A stretch of DNA of 64,000 nucleotides from Deltaproteobacteria bacterium (GTDB lineage Bacteria; Desulfobacterota; Desulfobacteria; Desulfobacterales; JAFDCJ01). Made by a program: the position numbers and the translations under genes. The stretch lies in NCBI GenBank assembly GCA_019312835.1, contig JAFDCJ010000341.1, forward strand, positions 23,763 through 87,762, given 5' to 3'. Every line of letters begins with the position of its first letter. Within the stretch, counting starts at the first letter, position 1. The notes under the pieces were generated by a model. The model saw only the letters and a program-made list of their open reading frames with translations, did not search any database and had not been told where the DNA came from. Positions 33,342 through 41,325 of the stretch are shown piece by piece.

Positions 33342-34502
33342 ATGAAACCATCCGGCAATCCACTGCTGTTTACACCCGGCCCGGTGAGCGTGTCACCCAG
33401 GGCTCTGGCGGCCGGCAGCCGCCCGATGATCCATCACCGCACCCCCGAGTTTCATGCCCTTTTGGAAAACGTGGTCGAGAAAATGAAGCGTTTGTTCGGC
33501 ACCACCAGTGATGTGCTGCTGGTGCACACCACCGGCAGGGGCTCCATGGAGGGCGCGCTGCGCAATTTGTTTTCTCCGGGCGAAAAGCTATTGTGCATCT
33601 GCAATGGGTTATTCGGCCACATGTATGCCGAAATTGCCGAGGCCTGTGACCTGGAAGTCCAGAAGATATTCACCGATTGGCTGGGTCCGGTGATAACCGA
33701 TCAAATAGATACCGTACTCGGCCAGGACCCGAGCATAAAGGGCGTAACCGTCATCCATTCCGACACGTCAACCGCGGTGATCAACTCCGTTGCTGAAATC
33801 GGAGATATCGTCCGACGCCATGACCGCCTGCTGGTGGTCGATTGCATCAGCTCACTGGGGGCCATCGAGTTCAAGTTCGATGACTGGAAGGTCGATGCCG
33901 CCATTACCGCCTCCCAGAAAGGACTCATGTCGCCGACCGGCATCAGTTTTGTCGCTGTCAGCCAAAGGGCCTGGGCTGCGGCCGAGAAGGCTGCCAAACC
34001 CGGCTATTATGTCGACTTCAAAAATATTAAAAAATTCTATGATGAAAAACGTGAAACCCCCGGATCGACACCGGTTTCTCTGGTTGCATCCGTCAACGAG
34101 GCGCTGGAAATGCTTTTCGAAGAAGGTCTGCCCAATGTTTACCGGCGCCACCGGATCCTTGCTACCGCCATTCAACACAGCGCGCAGGCCATGGGGCTGA
34201 CCCTGTTGCCCCGGGGTGATGTCGTCCGCTCCCATAGCGTCACCCTGGTCCAGGCACCGGAGGGCGTCGCACCGGCTGCCATCCGGCAGATGGCCAGAGA
34301 AAAATACGGCCTTTTGATCGCCTCCGGCCTGGGTGATTTTAAAGAGACAGCCCTGCGGATCGGACATCTGGGCATGATCACCACCCGCGAAGCCTTGCTG
34401 ATGGTCGCAGCCTTGGAACTCATCCTTTTCGAGCTGGGAGTGGTGAAAAAGCCGGGCAGCGGTCTGGCAGCCTTCCACGCCTGCCTGGCTAACGCCGGGT
34501 AA
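33342..34502 (+). CDS. Class V aminotransferase (alanine/serine-glyoxylate type)
   Basis: A 386-residue PLP enzyme. The N-terminus LLFTPGPVSVSPRALAAGSRPMIHHRTPEF and the HTTGRGSMEGALRNLF loop are typical of the alanine-glyoxylate, serine-pyruvate and PucG branch. VVDCISSLGAIEF gives the PLP-binding Asp, and SQKGLMSPTG carries the Schiff-base lysine. The C-terminal arginine is in TALRIGHLG. GGGGAG precedes the ATG at 33342. It transfers an amino group to glyoxylate or pyruvate; relatives act in photorespiration-like, serine and ureidoglycine metabolism. The stop codon is in the loop of a strong hairpin. Confidence 0.9.
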   Translation: MKPSGNPLLFTPGPVSVSPRALAAGSRPMIHHRTPEFHALLENVVEKMKRLFGTTSDVLLVHTTGRGSMEGALRNLFSPGEKLLCICNGLFGHMYAEIAEACDLEVQKIFTDWLGPVITDQIDTVLGQDPSIKGVTVIHSDTSTAVINSVAEIGDIVRRHDRLLVVDCISSLGAIEFKFDDWKVDAAITASQKGLMSPTGISFVAVSQRAWAAAEKAAKPGYYVDFKNIKKFYDEKRETPGSTPVSLVASVNEALEMLFEEGLPNVYRRHRILATAIQHSAQAMGLTLLPRGDVVRSHSVTLVQAPEGVAPAAIRQMAREKYGLLIASGLGDFKETALRIGHLGMITTREALLMVAALELILFELGVVKKPGSGLAAFHACLANAG

Positions 34503-34540
34503 ACCCGGCGTTTTAGTTTTGAATTAAAAATTCAAAACTA
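34491..34540. terminator. Bidirectional double hairpin spanning both stop codons
   Basis: AACGCCGGGT (34491-34500) pairs with ACCCGGCGTT (34503-34512), followed by TTTTAGTTTT; the aminotransferase TAA sits at its tip. A second perfect 12-bp stem, TAGTTTTGAATT (34514-34525) with AATTCAAAACTA (34529-34540), contains the stop codon of the convergent RraA-like gene (34538-34540). Confidence 0.85.
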
Positions 34541-35242
34541 CCCCAACCCCTTCTGCTTCAACATCTCATCCAGGCCCGGAAAGGAGGTCACACCGTCTAT
34601 AATCTCAGCCAGTCTTTTTTCTTCTCCGACGATGACCGCTTTAACCTTATCGACCGTGCCGGCCGCATGCGCCTGGGGCACCACCACCACCCCGTCATCA
34701 TCGGCGACGATCATATCACCGGGATGTATGAGCTGTCCCCCGCACTGGATCGGAAAATTGATTTCACCCGGGCCATTTTTCATGGGACCGTTGGGATTAA
34801 TGCCGGCTGCAAACACGGGGAACCCGGATGCTCTGATCTCGGCCGCATCCCGAATGCAGCCGTCTACGACCATGCCGGCCAGCCCCAGTTTGATCGCGGT
34901 GGATACCATCAAAAAACCCAGCAAGGCCCAGGCGTGATCCCCGCCGCCGTCAATCACCAAGACGTCACCGGGTTTTACCAGGGTCAGGGCTTTATGAATC
35001 ATTAAATTATCACTGGGTGGGACCTTAACGGTCAAGGCCGGCCCCACGACTTTCATCCCTTGCGATAGTCCCTTGATCCGCGAATCCATGGCGGCCATCC
35101 TGCCCAGGCAGTCCCCCACATTGCCGGTCAGACAGCCGGTCTGATCCATAAGGACCTTATACGCATCAATCAAATCTGAACCGGGACGCTTGAAATCGGT
35201 TCGATAACGAAATCCAGGTTTTCCTATTTCCTCGATACCCAT
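34538..35242 (-). CDS. RraA-family aldolase/decarboxylase-like protein
   Basis: A 234-residue protein of the RraA / 4-hydroxy-4-methyl-2-oxoglutarate aldolase family (often misnamed dimethylmenaquinone methyltransferase). Visible are GNVGDCLGRM near the start, VIDGGGDHAWALLG, VVDGCIRDAAEIR with the metal-site Arg-Asp pair, and GDMIVADDDGVVVVP. Catalytic members split 4-hydroxy-2-oxo acids to pyruvate or decarboxylate oxaloacetate. I chose the ATG at 35242, eight bases after AAGGAA. It runs convergently with the aminotransferase. Confidence 0.87.
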   Translation of the reverse strand: MGIEEIGKPGFRYRTDFKRPGSDLIDAYKVLMDQTGCLTGNVGDCLGRMAAMDSRIKGLSQGMKVVGPALTVKVPPSDNLMIHKALTLVKPGDVLVIDGGGDHAWALLGFLMVSTAIKLGLAGMVVDGCIRDAAEIRASGFPVFAAGINPNGPMKNGPGEINFPIQCGGQLIHPGDMIVADDDGVVVVPQAHAAGTVDKVKAVIVGEEKRLAEIIDGVTSFPGLDEMLKQKGLG

Positions 35243-35644
35243 TCTAATTTTCCTTATTGCTGAATGATAGGTGTGTGGCAAAGACAGCAGGCCCAATTCT
35301 TGCGATTGGCTGGCAAGTATGCATCATTAAATGGGAGGACTCACCGGCCCCCGCATTACCATAGTTGTAATGACCAGAGCAACAAAAAACAGGATCAGCG
35401 GCACCATTATCACTGCAAGCAGCAGCGGGGCCAGGCGACGGGCACCACATCACAATTCCCTGATGTGGGGCTTCTATGGCGCGCTGAATAAAAGCAGGCT
35501 TGCAAAGATAATAACGCTGGGCTATGAGGGATGTCTCGGTCACCAATATCAGGATAACGGTGAGGGCTTAGGCCGTGCCCTTATGCGCATTGCCCCTATC
35601 TGGAAACCGGGGAAAAATCCATTGCCCTATAATTAAGGATAAAT
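35243..35644. other. 402-base spacer, no firm gene
   Basis: Two overlapping 100-codon frames on opposite strands have unlikely composition. A short hydrophobic minus-strand frame is listed separately. The last 60 bases lead to the MFS gene with AAGGA as ribosome binding site. Confidence 0.45.
35327..35407 (-). CDS. Possible 26-residue single-span membrane peptide
   Basis: From the ATG at 35407 the frame reads MVPLILFFVALVITTMVM, then RGPVSPPI and stop. This is a convincing membrane segment, and the open frame extends about 13 codons upstream without ATG (ARRLAPLLLAV...). There is no clear ribosome binding site. It may be a small membrane protein, or the tail of a decayed larger one. It lies just upstream of the RraA-like gene on the same strand. 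Confidence 0.25.
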   Translation of the reverse strand: MVPLILFFVALVITTMVMRGPVSPPI

Positions 35645-36802
35645 ATGTGGCTGATACTAATCGCTTATAGTTTCCATTTCACCCGCCACGGCATTATTTT
35701 CCCGTTCATGCCCCTGCTGGCCACAAGGCTTGGCGCCGGCGCAACGACCATCGGATTCATTGTCGGCGCCTTCAGTCTGGTAGCCGTATTTCTGTCGATA
35801 CCTCTGGGCGGATTGGTGGACCGGTTCGGCGTCAAAAGGCTGCTGCTCTTTGGCGTCCTGTGCAATATCGTCAATGCGCTCATTTTGCTGCAAACCGACA
35901 CGGTTGCCGGCTTGGTCACGGCCCAGCTGATTGGCGGCATTGCGTTTTTGCTGCATGTGGTCGCCAGTCAAGCCTATATCTCCCGCTTGCCGGATGCCCA
36001 CCGGCGTGAGACCGGCTTCGGCTGGCTCAGTATCGGCGCTTCAGCCGGGCAAAGCGTGGGACCCATCCTGGGCGGACTCCTGGTGGATTACTTCGATTAC
36101 CAGTCGGCCTTCTGGGTGGTTTTGGTGCTGTCGAGTGCCGGACTCATTTTGGTGGGGCTTAAGAAGACCAGAGAATCCAATCCGACGCAGATCTCATACA
36201 GTCCGATACAGGACGCCCGGCAGGCAGGTTCGCTGCTCTGGGATCCGAAGGTGTTGATGATTCTGATTTTTACGTTTGCGATCGTTTTTGCCGCCAATCT
36301 GCGGGCGTCATTTCTTCCGGTCCTGCTCCGCGCTGAGGGTTTGACCGAATTGACCGTGGGCGTTTTGATCGCCATTTTTTCCGTCACGTCGACAACCATC
36401 CGGCTCGTATTCGGACGGCTGATGGATACCTTTAGCCGCACCCACATCCTTGTTAGTGCCATGCTGGCCATTATGCTGGCAGTCGGGCTGATACCATCTA
36501 CCGCGTCGACAACCGGCTTCGCCATCCTGATAGCGATATTCGGGTTGGGATTCGGCCTGACCCAGCCCATGTCGATGGTGATGATGGCCGATTTGACGGA
36601 CCCCAACCACTCCGGCCTTTCCATGGGCCTGCGTCTCACCGTCATAATGGTCGCGGGCCTGTTAAGCCCGGTTTGCCTCGGGTTTATCGTTGAAACCATC
36701 GGGCTGGCCCCGGCCTTTTACACTGCCGCCATGGTCGTTGCCCTGGCCGGGGTACGGATGTTCATCCTGCGGCCCGATCTCATCCCCGACAGGAGACTTT
36801 AA
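35645..36802 (+). CDS. MFS transporter
   Basis: A 385-residue, 12-helix major facilitator protein. The conserved loop-2 motif reads GGLVDRFGVKRLLL, and the helix 4-5 region RRETGFGWLSIGASAGQSVGPILGG is typical of the family; loop 8-9 is GRLMDTFSRTH. No signal or extra domain. AAGGATAA precedes the ATG. The substrate is unknown; flanked by metabolic genes, it may serve uptake or efflux of an organic acid or amino-acid derivative. It ends six bases before the convergent activase gene. Confidence 0.88.
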   Translation: MWLILIAYSFHFTRHGIIFPFMPLLATRLGAGATTIGFIVGAFSLVAVFLSIPLGGLVDRFGVKRLLLFGVLCNIVNALILLQTDTVAGLVTAQLIGGIAFLLHVVASQAYISRLPDAHRRETGFGWLSIGASAGQSVGPILGGLLVDYFDYQSAFWVVLVLSSAGLILVGLKKTRESNPTQISYSPIQDARQAGSLLWDPKVLMILIFTFAIVFAANLRASFLPVLLRAEGLTELTVGVLIAIFSVTSTTIRLVFGRLMDTFSRTHILVSAMLAIMLAVGLIPSTASTTGFAILIAIFGLGFGLTQPMSMVMMADLTDPNHSGLSMGLRLTVIMVAGLLSPVCLGFIVETIGLAPAFYTAAMVVALAGVRMFILRPDLIPDRRL

Positions 36803-36807
36803 ATTTA

Positions 36808-39800
36808 TCACCGGATCATTCGCAAATCACCAGTTCTCCGCTGCCGGTAAGTCCGGCGCGGAAACTTGAGATAGGGGATAATGGCCTGATTTTTATTGCC
36901 CCCGGTACCGTCGTAGGTGATGGAAACGATGGGAACACCGGTGCTCTGCTCGATTTGAGCGGCCATGGCCTCGGTGACCAGAGCGGGACAGCAAAAGGCC
37001 GGGTTGGTCTGGACAAACAGGGCCACATCCGGATGGTGCTTTTTGATGTAGTGGATTTTCAAAAGATTATCCATCGATTCGCCCGTGTTTTCGAGGCGCA
37101 GGTTGTAATGGGCCAGGATGTCTCGGGCGGATTCCTCAAACTCCGGCTCCGGCTCGTTTAATATACGCTCAAAATATTTATAATAGGTTTTCTCCTTCAT
37201 TTTCAAGGTCGTCATCAGGGCCTTGGAGGACAGGACACTCAAATAATGCCCTTCGATCAGCCACTTTCTGAAATAGGGCCAGGAGATCATTTTTAAATAA
37301 TCACTGTAGGGTGTCGTGAGCACCTCCCCGCCGTTGGCCTCGATAAAATGAATCAGGTCCTGGTTGAACACGGGATTGTCCCGGGCATAGAGGTCGCCGA
37401 AGATGGCCACCTTGGGCCGTGGTTGGGCATCATGGTCTGCGACGGTTTCGATCTGTTCGAACCGGGATACAACCTCGGCAACCGCCGCCTCCCGGGAACG
37501 CTTCCCCACAAAGGCATCCGCCAGGATTTCCACGGCGGTGGCGATCACGCGGTCGGTTTCCCCTCGAAAGCGTTCATAGGGCCTTATCCGGCAGCCCATT
37601 TTACGGAGCATTCCGCCGAACATATAGGCAAAATAAATGTTGACCGGCAAGGTGATGGAAATGTCCATCATTGACATCGGCCCCACATATACCTCGGCCT
37701 GCTCCATCCCGTTGCCGTATGAATTTAGAATGCATTTGATGTGATGGGGAATCATTTTGAGGTTGCAGGCGATTTCCCCCTCGGCAAACCAGAAAACCGT
37801 TCGGGACGGATCCAGCCCGTTTTCTTCAGCGTGGTCAATGAACTCCTGGGCGACGATGTTCAGCGGAATGCATTGACCGCTGTTATGTCGCATGCTGCGC
37901 TGGATACGGTCCGGTGTTTCCACCAGACAGTCCGCATCGATTCCCGCCCGTCGGAGGCTGGCAACCACCAGGGGACAGCTGATGGGATCCCAGTTGGGAA
38001 TGATGACCGTCTTGCCGGTCAGGTCCCGGCAGGGGGACGGCAGCAGGGTGCCGTATTCGATGTCAGGCGGACCGGATTTGCGGGCCGCAAAATGATTCCG
38101 AAACGAGCCCAGGGCGGATTCGATGCGGGTCTCGTAACCGCCCGTGGAATCATGCTCGTCCAGCTGCAATATCAAATAAGGCTTGCCGTGAGCTTCCATA
38201 ATCTGTTTGAAATAATCGATGACAAAAGAGTCCGGCGCGCATCTGAAGGCGGTCATCAGGATCGGATACGCACCGGGGGTTTGGGCGGTCACCTCGGCCG
38301 CCTCCAGAATTTTGGCCGCATAATGCCAGTGGAGCTCGTTGAGCAGCGGTTCGATCGGCTTTACATCCTGCCGGCTGTAGGACAGCATGTCCTGAAAAAA
38401 CGTTTTGGTGCCCAGCGCGGCCAGGATGTTCGGTATGCCCTTGTGCATGGCGGCCGTGAGAACGGTGTACGGTCGGCCCAGGAGAACGACGTGCAGGTCA
38501 TCGGACTGCGCGGTGTGCGCCTGGTATACATCCTGCCAGTCGGAAAGGCCGCTGTTCATAAATTCACGGGCCCGATCATAGGCCGCCGACACATCAAAAT
38601 AACTGATCCGCTGATCGCTGATACTTCTGAGCATTTGGTAGAGCTGGGCCTTGGTATGGAAGCTGCTGTAAAGATAATCCACCACGGGCATCAGAAATTT
38701 TTTACGATCCACCCCATCGATGAATGAGGACAGGCCCGGGGCAAATTGAGTGTAGTAACAGTACTGCCGGCGGGGTCCTTTTTCCCGGCCCTTTTTGTCG
38801 AGGTAAAACGGCAGAAAGACAAAATCGCAGCGATCCAGCAGGTATCCGACATGACCGTGCAAAGCCGCCATGGGTGCGCAGAATTCAGCACCGGCCAGAC
38901 GCTTGCCGTCTTTGAGTGCTGTCCGGCAATTACTGCTGGTGACGGTTTTAATTCCCAGGGCATTGAAAAAAGACTGCCAGAAGGGCAGCTCCTCCAACAA
39001 ATACAGGGCGGCCGGGATCCCGATGACATAATCTTCTTCAACGTCTTCTGCGGTTGGGCAAGCATAAACCCCGGCACGCGCTTTCAGAAGATCGAACCCG
39101 GCCCGATTGTTATTTACAAATTGCTTGGTGTCATAATCCCGGCCGCATAAAAAGCCGTAGGCCACCTCACTGCCGTCCAGCCCGGCGACGGTCAGCTTGC
39201 AATGATTGGTGCACAGCTCACAAATCTCGGAACGCAGCGGAATCTCGCGCCTGTAAAGATCCAACCCTCTAAAAGTCGTAGCGGTTACCGCCTGATCGGC
39301 GAGGATCAAGGCGGCACCCAGTGCGCCGGTCAGGTGACAGTAGCGGGAAACCCGGATGGGCCTTGCCAGCCGTTTTTCAAATGCCGCGACCAACGCTTTG
39401 TTTTTGGCGGTGGCCCCCTGGAAAAAAACGACCTCACCGATGCTTTTTTCATCCGCCACCTTGGCCAGATAGTTCTCACACACCGAGTGCAGAACCGCAG
39501 CCAGCAGATCATCCACCGGATACCCCTCATTGAGGCAATGATTGAGATCCCGTTCCATGAAAACCGTACAGCGATCGCTGGCCATGGGGGAGCGGCGCAG
39601 GGCGGCTCGCTCGGCATAGTCCGGCAGGGGGCAGCCCAGTTTCTGGGCCTGTTCTTCGATAAAGCTCCCGGTGCCGGCCGCACACACATTGTTCATCACC
39701 GCAAAGGTGACGCTGCCGTTTTTCAGGGTGGTAAATTTGGAATCCTGGCCCCCGATTTCGATAATCGTGTCCACGGCGGGATCGATCTCGACCGCCGCCC

Positions 39801-41055
39801 GGGCGTGAGTGGTAATTTCATCGACGGCGATATCCGCCCCGATGAGTTTGCCGATGAATTTGCGCCCGGCCCCGGTGGTACCGACACCGATGATGTCGGG
39901 TTCAATCCGCTTCGACAGGGCAGTGTCCCCGATGGCAGCCAGAATCGACTGCACCGCCGTCACCGGTTTGCCGGCCGTGCGGGTATAAAAGCCGGCCAGG
40001 ACCGTCTTGTCCGGGTCGATCAGCACGGCCTTGGTGCTGGTGGAGCCCACGTCGACTCCCAGATAAACCGCCGCCGTGGACGCACCTGTCAGGTCCGCAT
40101 AGATATCCACCTCCACCGGAAATAAGACCTTCGCATCTCCGGGATCGAATTCATAGGATTCAACGCCGTCAAATTCAGGATAATCTGAAAGCACCAATTC
40201 AAGGGGGTCGTGGGCATAATTCAGCTGGTTTTTTTCGGTGGCAAGAATATCGTCGGCTGAATGAATCCGGGGCATGGACGACGATCCACCTTCTTCAAGC
40301 AGGCTTAAGGCGGCTCCCGTGGCGGTGTACAACACCGTATCCCCGGCCACAATCTGTTTGCCGATAAGTGTCTGGAGATGGTTGACGACGGCTGTGTTCA
40401 GTGAAACGCCGCCGGTGAAGATAACCGGGGCAAGGAAATCTTCCCCGCTAAACAGGGTATCGACGATATTGCGGGCCAGCCCCCGGCAGAGACCATCACA
40501 GATTTCCGGCAGCGTGTAGCCTTCCTGCTGGGCGTGGACCAGATCGGTTTTGGCAAAAACCGCACAGCGGGAAGCGATTTTGGGGATGGCCCCCTGATTG
40601 CTGCAGGCCGTTTGACTGAGTTCGGCCGGACCGCTCAGATTCAGCCGGCGGGCCTGCTGATCCAAAAAACTGCCGGTGCCCGCGGCACAGCTCGTGTTGG
40701 ATTTGTAGCCCAGGTAGTTACCGTGGCCGTCCAGGCGGATCAGGCCGAATTTTTCGCCCCCCACCACCAGGACCGATCCGGCCCCGGGGTGCCAATGGCG
40801 GACCGCCGACACCACCGCGACCTGATTATCGTAGCGGGTGGCATGCTTTAAAATGGAAGGGCTCGAAGCCGTCGAAGCAATACCGCCAACGGTTGCAAGA
40901 TCGAAGTTGTCCAGAATTTCTCTGAGTTTATCCGCTGGTTTGCCGTGGTGAAATTCATAGGCGCTTTGAAGGATTTGCTTGCCTGGACTCAAGGTCACCG
41001 CCGAGACCGAGACGGAGCCGACATCAATGCCCAGGATGTTGGGACGGGATAACAT
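36808..41055 (-). CDS. Tandem CoA-dehydratase activator / DUF2229 fusion protein
   Basis: A 1415-residue protein. Two BadF/BadG/HgdC-type ATPase domains come first: GIDVGSVSVSAV with SCAAGTGSFLDQQ (about 9-260), then GVDVGSTSTKAV with VCAAGTGSFIEEQ (about 330-590). Each has the Cys used by HgdC dimers to hold a shared [4Fe-4S] cluster, and both keep the second Cys (ASRCAVFAKTDL, SDRCTVFMERDL). A DUF2229 domain and a long HgdB/C-like Cys-rich region follow. Characterised activators inject an electron into 2-hydroxyacyl-CoA dehydratases or benzoyl-CoA reductase; large fused forms are widespread in anaerobes and not assigned. GGGGAGG precedes the ATG at 41055. Confidence 0.92.
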   Translation of the reverse strand: MLSRPNILGIDVGSVSVSAVTLSPGKQILQSAYEFHHGKPADKLREILDNFDLATVGGIASTASSPSILKHATRYDNQVAVVSAVRHWHPGAGSVLVVGGEKFGLIRLDGHGNYLGYKSNTSCAAGTGSFLDQQARRLNLSGPAELSQTACSNQGAIPKIASRCAVFAKTDLVHAQQEGYTLPEICDGLCRGLARNIVDTLFSGEDFLAPVIFTGGVSLNTAVVNHLQTLIGKQIVAGDTVLYTATGAALSLLEEGGSSSMPRIHSADDILATEKNQLNYAHDPLELVLSDYPEFDGVESYEFDPGDAKVLFPVEVDIYADLTGASTAAVYLGVDVGSTSTKAVLIDPDKTVLAGFYTRTAGKPVTAVQSILAAIGDTALSKRIEPDIIGVGTTGAGRKFIGKLIGADIAVDEITTHARAAVEIDPAVDTIIEIGGQDSKFTTLKNGSVTFAVMNNVCAAGTGSFIEEQAQKLGCPLPDYAERAALRRSPMASDRCTVFMERDLNHCLNEGYPVDDLLAAVLHSVCENYLAKVADEKSIGEVVFFQGATAKNKALVAAFEKRLARPIRVSRYCHLTGALGAALILADQAVTATTFRGLDLYRREIPLRSEICELCTNHCKLTVAGLDGSEVAYGFLCGRDYDTKQFVNNNRAGFDLLKARAGVYACPTAEDVEEDYVIGIPAALYLLEELPFWQSFFNALGIKTVTSSNCRTALKDGKRLAGAEFCAPMAALHGHVGYLLDRCDFVFLPFYLDKKGREKGPRRQYCYYTQFAPGLSSFIDGVDRKKFLMPVVDYLYSSFHTKAQLYQMLRSISDQRISYFDVSAAYDRAREFMNSGLSDWQDVYQAHTAQSDDLHVVLLGRPYTVLTAAMHKGIPNILAALGTKTFFQDMLSYSRQDVKPIEPLLNELHWHYAAKILEAAEVTAQTPGAYPILMTAFRCAPDSFVIDYFKQIMEAHGKPYLILQLDEHDSTGGYETRIESALGSFRNHFAARKSGPPDIEYGTLLPSPCRDLTGKTVIIPNWDPISCPLVVASLRRAGIDADCLVETPDRIQRSMRHNSGQCIPLNIVAQEFIDHAEENGLDPSRTVFWFAEGEIACNLKMIPHHIKCILNSYGNGMEQAEVYVGPMSMMDISITLPVNIYFAYMFGGMLRKMGCRIRPYERFRGETDRVIATAVEILADAFVGKRSREAAVAEVVSRFEQIETVADHDAQPRPKVAIFGDLYARDNPVFNQDLIHFIEANGGEVLTTPYSDYLKMISWPYFRKWLIEGHYLSVLSSKALMTTLKMKEKTYYKYFERILNEPEPEFEESARDILAHYNLRLENTGESMDNLLKIHYIKKHHPDVALFVQTNPAFCCPALVTEAMAAQIEQSTGVPIVSITYDGTGGNKNQAIIPYLKFPRRTYRQRRTGDLRMIR

Positions 41056-41067
41056 GATAACCTCCCC

Positions 41068-41085
41068 AATTATATGCCTATAATT
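41068..41085. promoter_or_regulatory. Palindrome upstream of the activase gene
   Basis: AATTATA-TGCC-TATAATT is a perfect 7+7 dyad 13 bases upstream of the start codon and just before the ribosome binding site. It could be an operator, or include a -10 element. Confidence 0.35.
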
Positions 41086-41325
41086 AAAGGTGATCATGAA
41101 ATAGGTAGAGAAGTTCTTATTCGATCCAAGGATATGACAAGACCGGGTGGGTGTCAAGCATGATGGCGCAGCTCATTGACAGTAGGGTCGGCCGCAGTGC
41201 CGACCCCAAAATAGGATATAACTGAACTTAAAGGCGGGCACGGCGTCCCGCTCTAGTTTGAAAAAGGGGGACAGGGAGGACCTCAGAAGGGCTCATGCGA
41301 TACTTAGCGATAGAATTGGCTTTCA

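Noticed and set aside
35331-35636. 100-codon plus-strand frame between the RraA-like and MFS genes
   Set aside because: No ribosome binding site, odd composition and no recognisable motif; the opposite strand has an equally long frame.
37741-40851. Long plus-strand frames under the activase gene
   Set aside because: They are shadows in GC-rich sequence; the minus strand encodes unmistakable activase motifs throughout.
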